64,000 nt of DNA from Eudromia elegans (GCA_003342815.1 PTEX01000020.1:5134791-5198790); one strand, 5' to 3'. Shown: positions 31,974-45,425, numbered from the stretch's first letter. The notes: generated from the sequence alone by a model not told the origin. Numbers and translations are program-made.

Positions 31974-34113
31974 TTTAATTGAAAGTTTTGTTTGATGGTG
32001 AAAACTGGTACAGAATAGTGAAAAGTGTTCCTCGCAAGTGGTGCTCTGGTTTACCTTGCATGCAGTCAGCATTAAATATGCCAAAGCAGATGTCAGTTTG
32101 ACCGCATTTTTCCAAGTCGCATACTGATTCAAGTGAAACATTTTTTCTTTACGTTTGGAACAATAACTCTTTAGTGAGAGTTCTGTATCACCTCCGTAGT
32201 CAAAGATTTACTACCATTGACAAGAAGTATTTAAAATACCTTCCCCTAACTTTTCCTGTTATATTTCAGGGAAAGGGAGGTCCTTTTGACTGAGCAACCA
32301 CCATATTCCATAGCTGTAGGACTGCTTTTGCTCATGAACCTCTGAAAATCTGATATATTAAAATTCAAAAAGTCCCATATTGTCATAATTAGCTTGATAC
32401 AAGAGCAGCCCATGTTCTTGAAGCTACTTTGAGACATTTCATTATGCTGAATCCACAGCTCGTCAGCAACTGGATGTGTATAGGTGCCCAGCTTCCCTCT
32501 CATGAAAAAGTAATGGGAACTGAGCAACTAACTGAAGAACAGAAGTGAATCCGAGGAGGTTCCTTTTTAATTTTTTAGTCACATGCATCTCCTTGCCAAT
32601 CTAGCCCTAGATGCTAACAGGGCTCTGCTCTGACATTGACAGCTAAAAATGTGGCTACTATGGTAAGGCTTTAGGCAAAGCTCTATGCCCCTTACACAGC
32701 TGGTTCAGACCTCTGATGAGCAGAGTAATTAGCACATCAATTAGCAGTACTGGCTGCTGCTTCTCTTGCAGCCTGTTGTTCCCTAGCAGTCCCCTTCAGG
32801 TACCTCCAGAGAATCGTCTCCAGCTTCCTTCGTCTGTCAGTGCCACCGGCCAACAGATGGTCTGGTTGAGAAACTGAAATTTGTTTCTTTTCTGGAATAA
32901 AAGTGACACATTCTGAAGAATTTCAGACAGTGGTGCATAAGTAGCATTCAGAGTAGTCAAAAGATTCTGAAATTAGTATTCTCACCCAGAACAAACAAGA
33001 GTATCACAGAATCAAGTATCATGCTTGATTCTGGCATGGATTTGAATGCAGACACTAGGCTCCATGCAGTTATCGGAAGAGTGTTTCTCGCACTGGCTCT
33101 GAATATCTTGCATTTTGTGTATTTAATTAAGCAGTAATTAGGCCAGAGAGCAGGCAAGAGAATTGCTCCTTCCGGCAACGTTAAATAAAATTGAAGACAG
33201 ATATTTTACTTGCCAGGTGGGACAATAGGCAGCATTTTACTGCATGTACCAGATCTTTTCTGTGATTCTGTGCATTTACTGAATCTAAAAGACAACAAGA
33301 AATGATGCTGTGGTCAAAGCAGAGACACTCATCTCAGCAGATGATGACCACAATTCCAGTTTGTTATTCAATGAGAATTTAATATAAAATATTTTAACTT
33401 TACTGGAGCAACTGTTTGGATCCAAGTGAACAATCAAACAAATAATGTAATCACTGTGCTCTGTAGAATGACAATAATTTTGTAAACTTAGTTTTTGATG
33501 ATTTGAACTCAGAACATTGTCCTGACATACACAGGAACATGACCTCTATGTATCCTCTTATTTCCTGATAAGAGGAAGCCAGAAAGAATCCTCCTGTTCT
33601 CTTTATGAGAAAAATACATGAGGAATTTTATTCATAAAAGAAGCTATTTTAAAGAGCTAAATAGATTACATCTGATCTGTTCACAATAATCTTCATAGAT
33701 TTTAGATCTTCTCCTAAGTAAGCACCAAGTTGAGTTATTTCTTCTTCCCACTTTCCAAAATGTTTTTTGCATTCTCGTTTGTGATGGTTCATTTGCTGAA
33801 AGTTAAACTTTTAAGTATGCATTATTTCAAATGAAACCTGCCAATGACTAATTCAATGTCATTTGGCACTTTTCTAAATCATTGAACTGGACCAAATAAG
33901 ATAGATTTAGAATTAAATATAGAACATCTAATTAATTTCTACTCCCATGTGTCTTTTGTGTAATATACTACAGAAAGGAAGGAGGGAGAGGGAGAATCAT
34001 TCATATTTGGCCACAATGGGTATTCTAGTATGTATGCAAAGAGTATTCTTAACTTCTTCAGAGAGTACTGGTGCCATTTTTGTGCAGTAGGTTAGCACAC
34101 ACAGAAGTAAAAA

Positions 34114-34130
34114 ATAAGAAGAAGAAGAAG
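34114..34130 (+). repeat. (GAA)n microsatellite
   Basis: About five GAA units inside a longer purine-rich run. Confidence 0.85.
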
Positions 34131-36059
34131 AAAAAAAGAGATTACAATCTAATTTAAGATAAATTCCACAAATGCAATGACAAAAAAAAATGGGAAAAGA
34201 TGGACTATATATAGAGATCATAATTTGAAATCTTAGCTGGCCATTTTTTGTAGGAAGAACCTACATCAGAGCATGAAAATAACATAAATTATGTTCTGAG
34301 GATCCTGTGTGTGATTATATGAATGGGAAACAGTTGAGTTTAACCTCTCTGATTCATTCCAAAGGAGGGACATTTGGGACTAAACCATTCCTCTCTAAAC
34401 AGTTCTCTTTTATAAACTAGAACTGTTTGTTGCTGGTATCCAGAGCTGTTCATCAGTCTCCACCACTTTTCATCTCACTCAGCTTCCTAACAATCTGCAT
34501 TACCAAGTGGATCAATCGGTGTTTCGTTAAACGGCATTAAAGAATAAAATGAAATACATACGTGTCTGAATGACTGAGTATATTTAAAAAGACAAAGCAA
34601 TGCTATGATCAACACAGTTAATAAGAAGTCTATAAAGAATGGAAAGTGCCTCTTGTTCATACCACGAGGAAGGCTGTTTTTGTCTTTCTGAGCACAGATT
34701 ATCCATTCCAACCTCTTTTTGCAGAGATCAGTTATTTTATCAGGGATTTTTTTTTGCTGAACTTACCTACTATTTTTATTTTACTAGATTTTTTTTTTCC
34801 TATGCTTTGAGTTTCTTTGATATGGTCCATACCCTTATTTTTCACCATTTTCACCATTCCACCAGAATTTAAAAATTCTGTTTGTGTGAATTCAAAGCAA
34901 GTCTATTACATGGTCCTTTAGTCACTGTTCTAGGACCCTATCTCAGCACCTGCAAGTGTATAGTTTGTCTGAGACATGAGATTTAAGCAGCAATCAGTTA
35001 AGTTTCACAAAGTGCATAAAATTTTATTTTATATATAACAGAATTGAAGAGAAAACTCATGATAAATTTAGCGTCTACATCAATGCTAAGATTTGCTGAT
35101 GCTGATTCTTGTCCACTATATCACTATCAGCTCTGATATACTGGTACCTTATTTGAGAGTGAACCATCCACTTGTAGCTAGTTTGGTAGCTACAGTTTAT
35201 TATTTAACAATCTTCTTCAACCAGCTCAAGCTACACATGGCATTTCTTTCATCAGTTTCATCTTCCTTGTTTCTTTCTCATTCATTTTTAATTCTGTATC
35301 AAATTCTGGTGACTACTCCAAGAATAAAATTATCTGTAGACCATTCAAGTGGATTGTAAATGGCAATGTTAATGAAATTATCAGATGATAATACAATAAA
35401 TTATTTGTGTTATATTGCTATAAATAGATCTGTAGCTTTATTATTTTAAAATATGTGAATACTTTCACACACAGACACTAACATGTTTCATGAATGATCA
35501 TTTACAAATTTCTTCTACTTTTAGTTTTTCCTTTTATGGTCTAATGGCTGTGGGACAAATGAGTTCTTAGAATTCTCTTTTGAGAAATGAGAATATTAGA
35601 TTTCTCACAGACTGTCCAGATTCAAGTGTAAATAGTGAAAATGGCTTATAAAAGGGGCAGTTACCCACAGAGAAAGCATATTGTCTGAGGCATATAGTTT
35701 TGCTTGTAACTGAACTTTTTTTTTTCCTATAATAATTTATCTTAGTTTTCTATTCACTTACTATCACAATTGCTATGCCAACAGTGGATGGTCCAGCTGC
35801 TCCCCGGAACTATGCATGTGTTTGTTTTGTGTTTGCTATTTCAAATGTACTGTTTTCCTTCTTCCTGCTGTTATGACATATTGTTTCTTTCCCACTTTTA
35901 TGCACTTCCACCTCAAATAGCATAGATGAGATGTAAAATCATTAGCTTCAGTGTTATGAGCCTTGCTAAGAAGGATAGTGAACTCTCGCATCCTTGATAA
36001 CTTTAAGGGCAGGGCTCCTTTTCAAAAACATCTTGTTAGGCTGCAGGGATGGAATTATA

Positions 36060-36690
36060 AGAACCTTATATGAAATGCAGCAAGGCAAAATGCAAAATCT
36101 GGAACTTAGGAAAGAAGAACCGCCTGCAACAATACAGACTGGGGATGGATTGGCTGGGATTCAGTTCTGATGAGAAGACCCTGGGAGTCTGGGTAGGCAG
36201 CAAGCTGAACACGAGCCAGCCACATGACAGAGGGAAATGTTTACCCTTCTTTACTCATACCCCTCTACTTTTGCTGAATCCAGATTTGTGCCCTCTAATT
36301 AAAGGAAGACATTGATAAACTGGAGCAAGTTCATCAGAGGGCCATCTGAGGGAAAGGTGCTTGTTCAGGCTGGAGAGGAGAAGGCTTTGCAGGGAGGGCA
36401 CAGACTCTTCACAGTAGTGCATGGTGAGAGGACAGGAGACAATGGGTATAGGTTGAAACAAAAGGAGTTTGGACACAGTATAAGAAGAAACTTTTTTTGC
36501 CATAAGGACAAACAAACAGTGGATGAGGTAGGACACAGAGACTGTGCAATCTGCCTCCTTGGAAGTTTTCCAACCCAACTGGATAAAGCCCTGTGTAGCC
36601 TGGTCTGACCCTTCATTTAGGAGTAAGTTGACCTTGTGAGGTTCCTCCCAACATGAACTTTCCCATCATCCTATGATCAATTTAGAAATC
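36060..36690 (+). mobile_element. Diverged CR1 LINE 3' portion
   Basis: A plus-strand CR1 of an older type. The first part encodes recognisable ORF2 C-terminal sequence (KCKIWNLGKKNRLQQYRLGM, then DEKTLGVWVGSKLNTSQ). A deletion follows, then GGCTGGAGAGGAGAAGGCTT, a GGACAGGAGACAATGGGTAT segment and the decayed 3' UTR GAGGTTCCTCCCAACATGAA, with ATCCTATGATC at the end. Frames are broken several times. Confidence 0.85.
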
Positions 36691-38439
36691 TTCTGGAATC
36701 TGCAGTCATATAGAGAAGCAATTATTTCCAGTACTAGCACCATTCTAAATATGTCTATTAAAACTATGCAAATAAGTCATTTCCTATGTCACAAAGACTT
36801 CTGCTGTAGAGTTGGCATCCTAGACTTTGTACCTCATCAGTTATGTGGAATGAATAATACACTGTATTTCTCCATGTGCATATAGCAACAGCATGGCAAG
36901 ATAAAGAATTTTTGTGAATTTAATGATCCACAATTTCCAATTATATTTGGCAAGAGAATGAGTTCTGTATTTACAGACAATCTGGAGGAAATGAAATGCC
37001 TTATTCAGTTCGGTAGCAAATCCTTACTGATGGAGGGAAAAGGTCATATGTATTCTTTTTGAGATAATTTAAACTTGTATGTTTCTAAGAAACGTTATCA
37101 GCACAGATTCTCAAGTAGTGAAGTACATGAGAATATGGTGAAGGCAGCATTTTAAATCTCTTGTATTGAGTACTTCTACTTGGTATAGCGCACATGAGTG
37201 TTCATTAATTAAATACATATCAGAAATAAAGAGAAGGAAAGAAAAGTGAGAAATCTATTAGCTATAGTTAGCTAGAAATTAGCACATGCAGACTCCAGTT
37301 CATTTTCCAGACATGTTGTTTTTATACAAAGTGAAGAAAGTTCATTTCAAAAGAAATTGGTAGCACCTCCAGAATAAACTATAGCCCTCTTTAGGAACCT
37401 ACCAGGAGATGGATGATACAGGAGTACATGTTCAGCGGAAACGATGAAACTGGAAAATCTGTTTCCTGGGTTTAGAGATGAGTGCTCTCTATTGGTAAAC
37501 TTCTAAGTTTATAGCAGCTCCTTGTCTTTGCGTTCCTCCAGTTTTGGGCTTCTTAGCCTTTTCTTTTTCTATCAGCTGGCACAACCAGAGTACTGAAAGC
37601 CTGCAGCTGGACAGGGAAGACATATATTTGCTGATGAGAGAGATCTGGCTGAATTACTCAGCCTGAGGACCCAGGGACCAGCATAGTTCTTAAGAGCAGC
37701 CAGACTTGCTTCACACTGAGTATATACCAGTCTGAAGAAGCAGGAGCAACACTGTTTTGAGAGTAGGTGACTGGGCATCCTTATTCCATGCATTTGAGTG
37801 CGGAGAACAAAGCACAGTGTGCTGTTGATACGTATAATGGACTCCTCCAAAGGTTTCCTAACGAGTCTTTCTAGGGAGATGGAGGTTTGTGCTTGCCTGT
37901 GGAGCTGAAGGCTTTGTGCCAGAGCTTCCGTATGGAATACAAAGAAGCTTGAGTCTAGAAGCAAAAAACTCTTTCTGCTTATTCCTGAGCACACATACAG
38001 CTCTGTTGCTAAAATGATGATGTTGTCCAGCTTCTTCTCTGCTTGCTCCTACTATGATCTCATAGTCATCATACCTAGTCAGAATGATGTTGTGTGTTTT
38101 CCCATGTGCCTGCGTAGCCGTCGGTAAATAGAATAAGACTAACTTTGAGAATGTTAAGAATTAAAAACTGTGTTGCAAACAAAGGGCATCATTAAACCGC
38201 TCAATGTCATCAACATACCTCTCAAAAGCTCATGATAGTGTATGACACCTGTGAAATAATATTAGTTGCCACTGAACCCTGTGCTTTATCCTGTGTTACC
38301 TCTTACAAAGCAGAACTCTTTGGGAGCACTAGTCATGCTGGGGAAAAGTCATTTCAACCTGGAGCCTGCCGTCGCTGCCTGAGCTATACTGAAGTAGTGC
38401 CAGTCTCCAGCTGTGGTAATGTCTGTTCTTGGATAGGGA
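36691..38439. other. Stretch without a supported gene
   Basis: No gene recognised. A 140-codon minus-strand frame at 37,572-37,994 is long for this composition, but it has no domain, splice or polyadenylation support. The part from about 38,240 may belong to the dispersed repeat that is clear from 38,440. Confidence 0.4.
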
Positions 38440-38660
38440 CCCTGTTGATCTAGATCCACAGATCGACTTCTTAGCCTGACCTCAAACCTGCTTTGTCACT
38501 GTGTACCTGCCTGGCAATCACTGGGCTAGATCCTGATCCTGATCCGTGGTGGGATTTCTGTCATGAACTCAATCCTGCCTCATTATGACAAAGCTGGCTG
38601 ATGATGTGGACTCTTGGTGGAACCTGGCCATGATCTCTGTGTCTGCTCTGCTCTTCTTGT
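38440..38660 (+). repeat. Unclassified dispersed repeat, copy B
   Basis: Aligns in order with copy A at about 4,834-5,040: GTTGATCTAGATCCACAGAT, AGCCTGACCTCAAACCTGC, a GATCCTGATCCTGATCC stretch, CTGCCTCATTATGAC, and TGGAACCTGGCCATGATCTC. The GGCAATCACTG word is shared with the more doubtful copy C near 53,453. Confidence 0.45.
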
Positions 38661-41600
38661 AGTGAAGCAAGATAATGTTCCAAAGTGAAGAATACTTCTT
38701 GTAGAATCTATAAATAACTATGGAATGGCAAAAACCTGATAAGAATCAAGGAACTATTTATTTGTTGTAAAGCTACATAATTTTAAGCTCTAAATCTTTT
38801 TATGTGAAGTTCCTAGCACTTCTGTGACAAAAATGGCCAAGGGGAGGAGGGATGCCTGAATGTATCCTTGCAATAACTGACACCCTTTATATTAATGAAT
38901 TCTAGGAGAGCTTTTATTTAACATTCTTTTTCTGTTCAGCAAAACACTTCAAAATCCTGCATGTGAGGTGTTGTGATGCAAAAAACAGCATCAAAAGCAA
39001 ACCCATTAGCAAAAGCAATCAGCCATTACTTGATAATCACTAAGCAGTACTGTGCAATTCTCAAGTGGCCATAGTGCACGCTCCCTTGCTGTGGATGATG
39101 AAAGGCAATCATAATTTCCCTGAAAGAAAAAGGTGGCTATATATCCGTATCAGCTTAGAACTGTCCAAAACAAGGAAATATTATATGTTCCCTCACTTGA
39201 ATATGTATTTTTAAATAAAATAAGATTTTGAGGCTTCAAGTGAACCAAAATCCAGGATGTCTAAATCACTACATTAAAACTTAATCTTCTTTTGTCACTT
39301 AGCTGACTGAGCAAAGGTCAGAGATTTTAAGACTTCTAGAGAAATCCAGTTCTTAAATAATTGGTTAAAGCAACAGAACTGTAATCACTTATGCACATGA
39401 GGATGAATGTGTACTCTGGAACTCAGCTGTGATCTCAGAACCTCAGAACTGTAAGTGCACAGTTTTTATTCTGGATTTCAAGAATTAGATAAATATAAGG
39501 TAGCCATAATTAGTATAATTCAAGATTTTTGCTTTTCTAATAGGCAAGGCCTCAGTTTCAGATTTAGGAATTTTGGGGAGTATTTGGGATTTTTTAGGAT
39601 TTACTCTCAGGTGTAACGTCCAATGGTAAAGTTCTTCATTGTGTCTTTACAAAAAAGAGTTTGGCAGGTAGCTCTCTTTTTCTAAAATACAATCAATCAG
39701 CAATTTCTTCTAATATGTTGAGGAGATAATATAGACATTCTTCATATTAAATTAAGAACTGCTTCATATTTTAAGGGTTGCCAATCCTGTTTAGGCAGCA
39801 TTTGTAGATGTAATTTCTGTTATTCTGTAACCTGTTAACAATTCCTTGATTCAATAAGAGGTGAAACTTTCCTTTCTCCATCATGTTGGGTGACTTAAAT
39901 CTTATTTCTCTAAGCTTTATGTTTCATAGCTGTCATGAGTCTATATATATAATGTATATATGTATGTATATACAACATAGAACTACATACATATATACAC
40001 ATATATATTATATATGTATATACGATGTAGAACTACATACATATATATATAATACAGGAATACATGCAAAAAAACCTACTTCACATTAATAACATAGCAT
40101 ACGAGTCTTTATGGAGACCATATTCAGTACTAATTCACAACCCTAGGAGACTGTGTGACTGAAGTGCACAGAAGTCAGTCTTCAAGGAAGACTGTAAGCT
40201 TGACATGTCTCTCTCCACTGTGCCTACTGTATCACAGAGGGGGAAAAAGAGGTATAAGGGACGTTGCAATGCTTGTCTGTTCTTCAGGCTTTGAAAAGTG
40301 GGTCAGTAGCTTCAGCTAAGGCCTGGACAGATTCCCCTTGCTGGCCACTCGCTTTTTTTGAGATTGTTATTTTGAAGGATTTTTGTAATTACTTGCTTCT
40401 TCATATAAATATATAATGCTAGTGTATCCCACATACTAAGTTAGAGTCTGAGAAACTGGTGTGATTCTGCTGTGAGAGAAATGAAAGTAGATCACCTTTT
40501 TAAAAAGAGAATTGACAACGGGGTTACTCCTTTCCAGATGTTGGGGGCAAAAAAGATCTTTTCTACAGATAATTTTAAATTTCATGTCCATTTCAATGCA
40601 TTTTATTTTATTAGAATTAAAGAGTCTTCTAAATATTGTCTATAGCCTTAATTTTAAGCATTCTTCCTCTCAAATATTTAAGATGTATTTAAGCCTTTTG
40701 TTACAAAAGAGCAAAGTTAGTAACTGAGGTACCACAGCATTCAAAGTGCTTTTTGCTTCCTGCTGTTTGTACCATATAAACGTATCATTTTTACTTGTAA
40801 CATGATTTAAACTGTGAATGTTAATACACTTGAACAAGCACTGACCTGAATATAAGCTATTCTACTGATTATATTCCTGTAAAGGGAATGAGTAAGAATC
40901 ATATACAACATCTACAGTATTAAAATATTTACAATGTTGGCAAAAAAACTCTACATGAGGTTCAATACTGAACAACAGACCAATCCACAGCTGGACATGT
41001 TTTATTAACAAGCATACTTTCAGGGAAATTTGGAAGCAGAGATTAACCTCTTGCTCACTCATTGGAATGGATATTTAACAGGTAGTGAAGCAAGAATTCT
41101 GTAGTAATTATTTTTCACTGGTGTATGAACAACAGAATGACAACAAACAAAACAGAATGTAGTTTGGTTTAAAAAAAAAAGAAGAAAAGAAAAAGGAAGA
41201 AATTGTACAGAGTTTGGAATAATTTTTCAAGGAGAATGCTTTTTGTGGTTCTGCCCAAGCTGAACATATGGTGGCTCAGAGCCTACCTGGGATTTTTCCA
41301 CAGAGGGGCAGGCTCTGGCTTTACTGTGAATTTCATCTTCTCATCAGCTTTCACACTTCAGGAAAGTTACTGTATTTTGGGTATCTCTGCCATTCTGTCA
41401 GGTTAGGTTTAAAAAGGAATGAAAAGATTTTGGGGCTGAATGAGAAAGAGATAACTTATTTGAATGCTCTTCATTTCCTCAAGATTAAAATATGCCATAC
41501 AAATATTTATATTTTACTATTAATAAAACAAAGATATATTTAAATAGTTTTGGACTTCAAAAAACTATTCTGTAGATTTTACTTAAAGTTACATGTGAAG

Positions 41601-41864
41601 GTCCACTCAAGGTAAAAAATAAATTTCAAAACTGCAGTCACTGGGAATCAAATTTACTATGAACTGAGAGAAAGTACTACTGAATCAGAAGTGACACTGG
41701 GAGATACTAATTTCTAGAGAACATGAAAAGCAGATTAAAACCAAATTTGAATGTATCTTTTCTCATTTTTCTGATGAAAAGAAGACAAATACACTTAGAA
41801 AAAACTGTTAATTACAATGGCAAATTAATTGAGTACAGCATAGATGTAGGATTCCTAACCTAAT
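38661..41864. other. Unique AT-rich non-coding stretch
   Basis: No gene or transposon recognised apart from the AT-rich duplicated block at 39,941-40,052. Confidence 0.5.
39941..40052. repeat. AT-rich block with an internal 50-bp duplication
   Basis: TATATA-rich sequence in which TAGAACTACATACATATATA appears at 39,978 and again at 40,028, an offset of 50 bp, with ACA-TAG or GATG-TAG variants in front. The block is rich in self-complementary words. Confidence 0.9.
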
Positions 41865-42908
41865 TGTCTTCCATTGTCTGTGGATTGAGAACTGGCTGGA
41901 CGGCAGAGCTCCAAGGGTTGTGATAAATGAGTCCAAGTCTAGTTGGAGGACTGTGGCCACTGATGTCTCCAAGGGGCAGTGCTGGGCCCGGTGCTGTTCA
42001 GCTTGTTCATCAATGACTTGTATGAGGGGACAGAGGGCACCCTGAGCAAGTTTGGAGGTGATACCAAGCTGGCTGGAGTGGTCGACACTCCAGACGGCTG
42101 TGCTGACGTTCAGGTAAAGAGTTGAGCAGAGAGGAACTTTGTGAGGTTCAACAAGGACGAGTGTAGCGTCCTTCACATGGGGAGGAACAATCCCCGACAC
42201 CAGTACAGATTAGGGGCTGACCTGCTGGAAAGCAGCTCCATGAAGAGGGATTTGGGAGTCCTGGTTGACAACAAGTTACCCATGAGGCAGCAGTGTGACC
42301 TTGTGGCCAAGAAGGCCAATGGCATCCTGGCTGTGTCAGGAGGAGCGTTGCCAGCAGGTAGAGGGAGGGGATCCTGCCCCTCTACTCAGCCCTGGTGAGG
42401 CCACACCTGGAGTACTGGGTGCAGTTCTGGGCCCCCCAGGACAGGAGGGATGTGGAGCTGCTAGAGAGGGTCCAGTCTAGAGCACTGAAGAATAAGTGAC
42501 TGGAGCAACTATCATATGAGGAAAGACTATGTGAGCTGGGCCTGTTTAGCCTGGAGAAGACTGAGAGGGAATCTGATTAACATGTATAAATACTTGAGGG
42601 GATAATGTAAAGAAGATGGAGTCAAAGTCTTCTTGGTGGTGGCCAGCAATAGGACAAGGGGTAATGGGTACAAATTGAAACACAGGCAGTTCCATGTCCA
42701 TGTGAGGAAGAACTTCTTTCCTGTGAGGGTGACAGAGCCCTGGCACAGGCTGCCCAGGGAGGTTGTGGAGTCTCCTTCTCTGGAGATCTTCCAAACCCAC
42801 CTGGATGCCGCTCCATGCCATGTGCTGTGGGTGTCCCTGCTGGAGCAGAGAAATTGGACTAGATGATCTCTAGAGTTGCCTTCCAACCTCAACCATTCTA
42901 TGATTCTG
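41865..42908 (+). mobile_element. CR1 LINE, 5'-truncated, about 1.04 kb
   Basis: A plus-strand CR1 containing the end of the reverse transcriptase catalytic domain, the ORF2 C-terminus and a full 3' end. The 3' block ATTGGACTAGATGATCTCTA is followed by CCTTCCAACCTCAACCATTC and TATGATTCTG. The 3' UTR variant (CTGGAGCAGAGAAATTGG) differs from the copies at 7.4 and 11.2 kb, so another subfamily is present. Confidence 0.95.
41960..42866 (+). pseudogene. CR1 ORF2 reverse transcriptase C-terminal remnant
   Basis: A broken plus-strand coding region in at least three frames. It shows a [16 protein letters not shown] segment, [50 protein letters not shown], and after frameshifts REVVESPSLEIFQTHLDAAP. 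The catalytic FADD motif of CR1 reverse transcriptase corresponds to FGGD at 42,051-42,062, so the first catalytic Asp is replaced by Gly. Frameshifts follow ANGILA and lie near 42,500. It is inactive. Confidence 0.85.
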
Positions 42909-43439
42909 ATATTTTTGTTGCACACACTGTTTACAGCTGAACTCCTAAACCCCTTGCTGTTGAGCTCCTTCACATTGGTATTTATGAGCATTTCTGATGT
43001 TTCTTGTTAATAGCTTTCTATAAACTACAAAAAGACAACTTTCTACAAGAAGAATGTAGCCATATTCCCACTCCTCATCCTACTTTAGTCTCCATGGGGG
43101 GCAAAAAGTGGGAATGGGGGAACTATTGAACAAGTTTAAGGACGGAAAACTTTCTTAGGGACAACAGTTGCATTTTGAGAGTAGCCTAGAAAATGTGTAT
43201 CTATTATACAATGCTTCAAACAGCATTTCTGGTGAGTCCTATTCCAGTTCCAGTAGGCTAATGACATTAATCTGGGAACTGACTGGCCCCAGTGGGATGA
43301 TATATTCATTTAACATGACAGTATAGAGAAAGAAGCTGAGAAATTGGAGAGCTGAGAAAGGTACAGTCCTGATGACCATTTTAGAAAATAAGAACCTGTG
43401 AAAACTGGGGGTTAGTAGTGAGTTCTTAAATGTACATCA
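42909..43439. other. Unique non-coding stretch
   Basis: No gene seen. It ends at the possible LTR. Confidence 0.45.
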
Positions 43440-43950
43440 CTGGTATGAAATACTCATGGGTTGTTCCCCAACAGCAACAGCTGTGGTACAGTTAATACTA
43501 CATCCTGTAATTTGGTTAGTCATGATACAAGTAATATTTTTGCTATCCTTTTGTATAAGTTATGTTTGGTTCGAATGAAAGGAATCTACTTACATGCCCA
43601 GCTGAACTTCTTTCTTACTCTTGTACCTAGACAATTGTGAGAGACAGTATCTGGAAGGGGCTGAAGTTATGAACAACCAGGAAAGGTCTGACTGTCTTTG
43701 TAGATCAGTCAGACCAGGGATACCTTCTGAGTAAGAGGTCCTACTGGAGCCTAACTAGGAGTCCATAGTAGCTAAGGCCTTAATAGGGAATAATCAGAGT
43801 GCAGGACAGAAATCTGAAAAGGAAGTGACTAAAATTGTCCTACTCTTTGCCAATCTCTTCATATTCTATTCATTAATCAATAAACATCTTAGCTTAAATA
43901 AGCTGTTTCTCGAGTCTCTGATCTAATTGGGGAACGTCAAACTGCAGTAA
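43440..43950 (+). mobile_element. Possible solo LTR (ERVL-like), tentative
   Basis: The segment opens near TGGTATGAAATACTCATGGG and contains an AATAAA signal near 43,880 (ATCAATAAACATC). It then ends with ATTGGGGAACGTCAAACTGC and GTAACA. The late polyadenylation signal followed by a short downstream region, and the GGGGAACGTCA-type end, resemble avian retroviral LTRs. No matching target-site duplication, primer-binding site or coding region was found, so the assignment is weak. Confidence 0.3.
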
Positions 43951-45324
43951 CACTACCTCACTGACCTTGGCACCAGTGTGGGCATACTTATTCCCAGGAT
44001 AGAAAGTCCATAAAAGGCTGTAGTGTCTGTCTCACCTCCGTTTGCCTGTGCTGTGCATTTGCTGTTCATCTTTTATGACAGCCCTGCTTGCATGTAAGAG
44101 CACAGAGGGAACAACGTTCTCCTCTGTGCTGAGATTTTAAAAATATTCTTGCAGAATAGTCTTAGAGTTCTAGTTTTAAGTCAGCTGTAATAAAGTAAAG
44201 ATTCTGTAACCATACTATACTTCAAGCTAGGAAGCATCTTGGTTATATAACTTTTGTACGGTGCCTCATGCTAAAAAACAGAGCACATTGATGCAGAGCT
44301 TCTCTTTGCTTGTTAAGTTAGAAGACTGACACTAATGAGGTCCCTTGATAAGCAAAGGCAGAACTAAAAGCATCCTAACTTCAAAAGGATTTTACGCTTC
44401 AAATATTAAAGTGATGCAGTGGAGAGAAAGGACTCACAGTTCTGGAATCCCATGAGTTAAGTCAAACTGCCTGAAGATTAAGAGCTATATCTGACCTTGT
44501 ATCACGGACATATAAATGACAAAAAAATCTGTTCAGAGGAGATTATTGTCCTAGCTTGTGTATAATTTCTAAGGGAATTTTCCACAGGAGCCTGTGTGGC
44601 TGAAGTTTGATAACGCCCAGCATTGTTGGTGATCATGTGAATGATATGAATGACTTTGTCAACATCAGGCAGTAGTTTTTCCCACAAGTACGTGCCTGGT
44701 AAGAATCAGTGAGGAGAAACATATACTTAACTAAGAATGTTAAGGAAGATGGAAAAGCTGTGGCAATATTTTAAAGGTAATATCTTAGATTTAGAATGCT
44801 AAAACACACACACAAAATGCCAGAATAAGTCAAAGGAAAGACAACAATGAGATTTCCATATCCTGAAAATGGTTTACTATTCTCACTATCTATTGTAACA
44901 GTTTTCTAGTCTGTGGCTGCCACAAGTGTCTTCATTGCTTGCATGGTCTCTCATCTTACAGGATGCTTACAGTGCTTCTTTGCAGGTAAGTATCTCATGC
45001 AGGAGGCTACCTTAGAGAGTTGATTACCAGAGCGTGTCAGGAACGAGGTGTCAGGAACTTCCCTATTCATGATGCAGTGTTCAGCAAGGAGGACAGAGGT
45101 AGTGTAATAGTGGCAAAATGAAACTGGTGAGGTGGTGTGTGCTAGATAGCGAAGAAATGGAAATCGTGGCTTGGGTATAGAGAAGAACAGAAAAAAAAGT
45201 GTTAGCTTTCAAGTGTTAGCTTTTTGTTAGTGGAGAATAGATGTTTGGGGATGATGCTGGAGCATGGTTGGAAAAAGTTGGAAAGCAATCTGGTAGGAAA
45301 GGAAAGAAACAAAGGGTGTTGACA
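43951..45324. other. Unique non-coding stretch
   Basis: No supported gene or repeat. All frames are short. Confidence 0.45.
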
Positions 45325-45425
45325 TAAAATGATTTAAGTTGGAAGGGACCTCTGGAGGACCTTGCCCAACTTCTTACAGAACGCAGAGTTAACTTGCATG
45401 TTAGACTGAGTTGCTCTTAAATTCA
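45325..45425 (-). mobile_element. Old CR1 LINE 3' end fragment
   Basis: Minus-strand terminal CR1 sequence: TTTAAGTTGGAAGGGACCTC, CTTGCCCAACTTCTTACAGA, then GTTAACTTGCATGTTAGACT and GAGTTGCTC. The order matches the 3' UTR of older CR1 subfamilies. The octamer tail has decayed. Confidence 0.8.

Larger units (their letters stand above)
29001..36055. other. AT-rich gene-poor stretch, second half
   Basis: About 7 kb without a recognised gene or transposon. The segments around 32,600-33,190 are less AT-rich and could include conserved non-coding sequence, but this cannot be told from one genome. Confidence 0.45.

Noticed and set aside
37572..37994. 140-codon minus-strand frame
   Set aside because: Unusually long, but it has no domain, no splice or polyadenylation context, and no second line of evidence.
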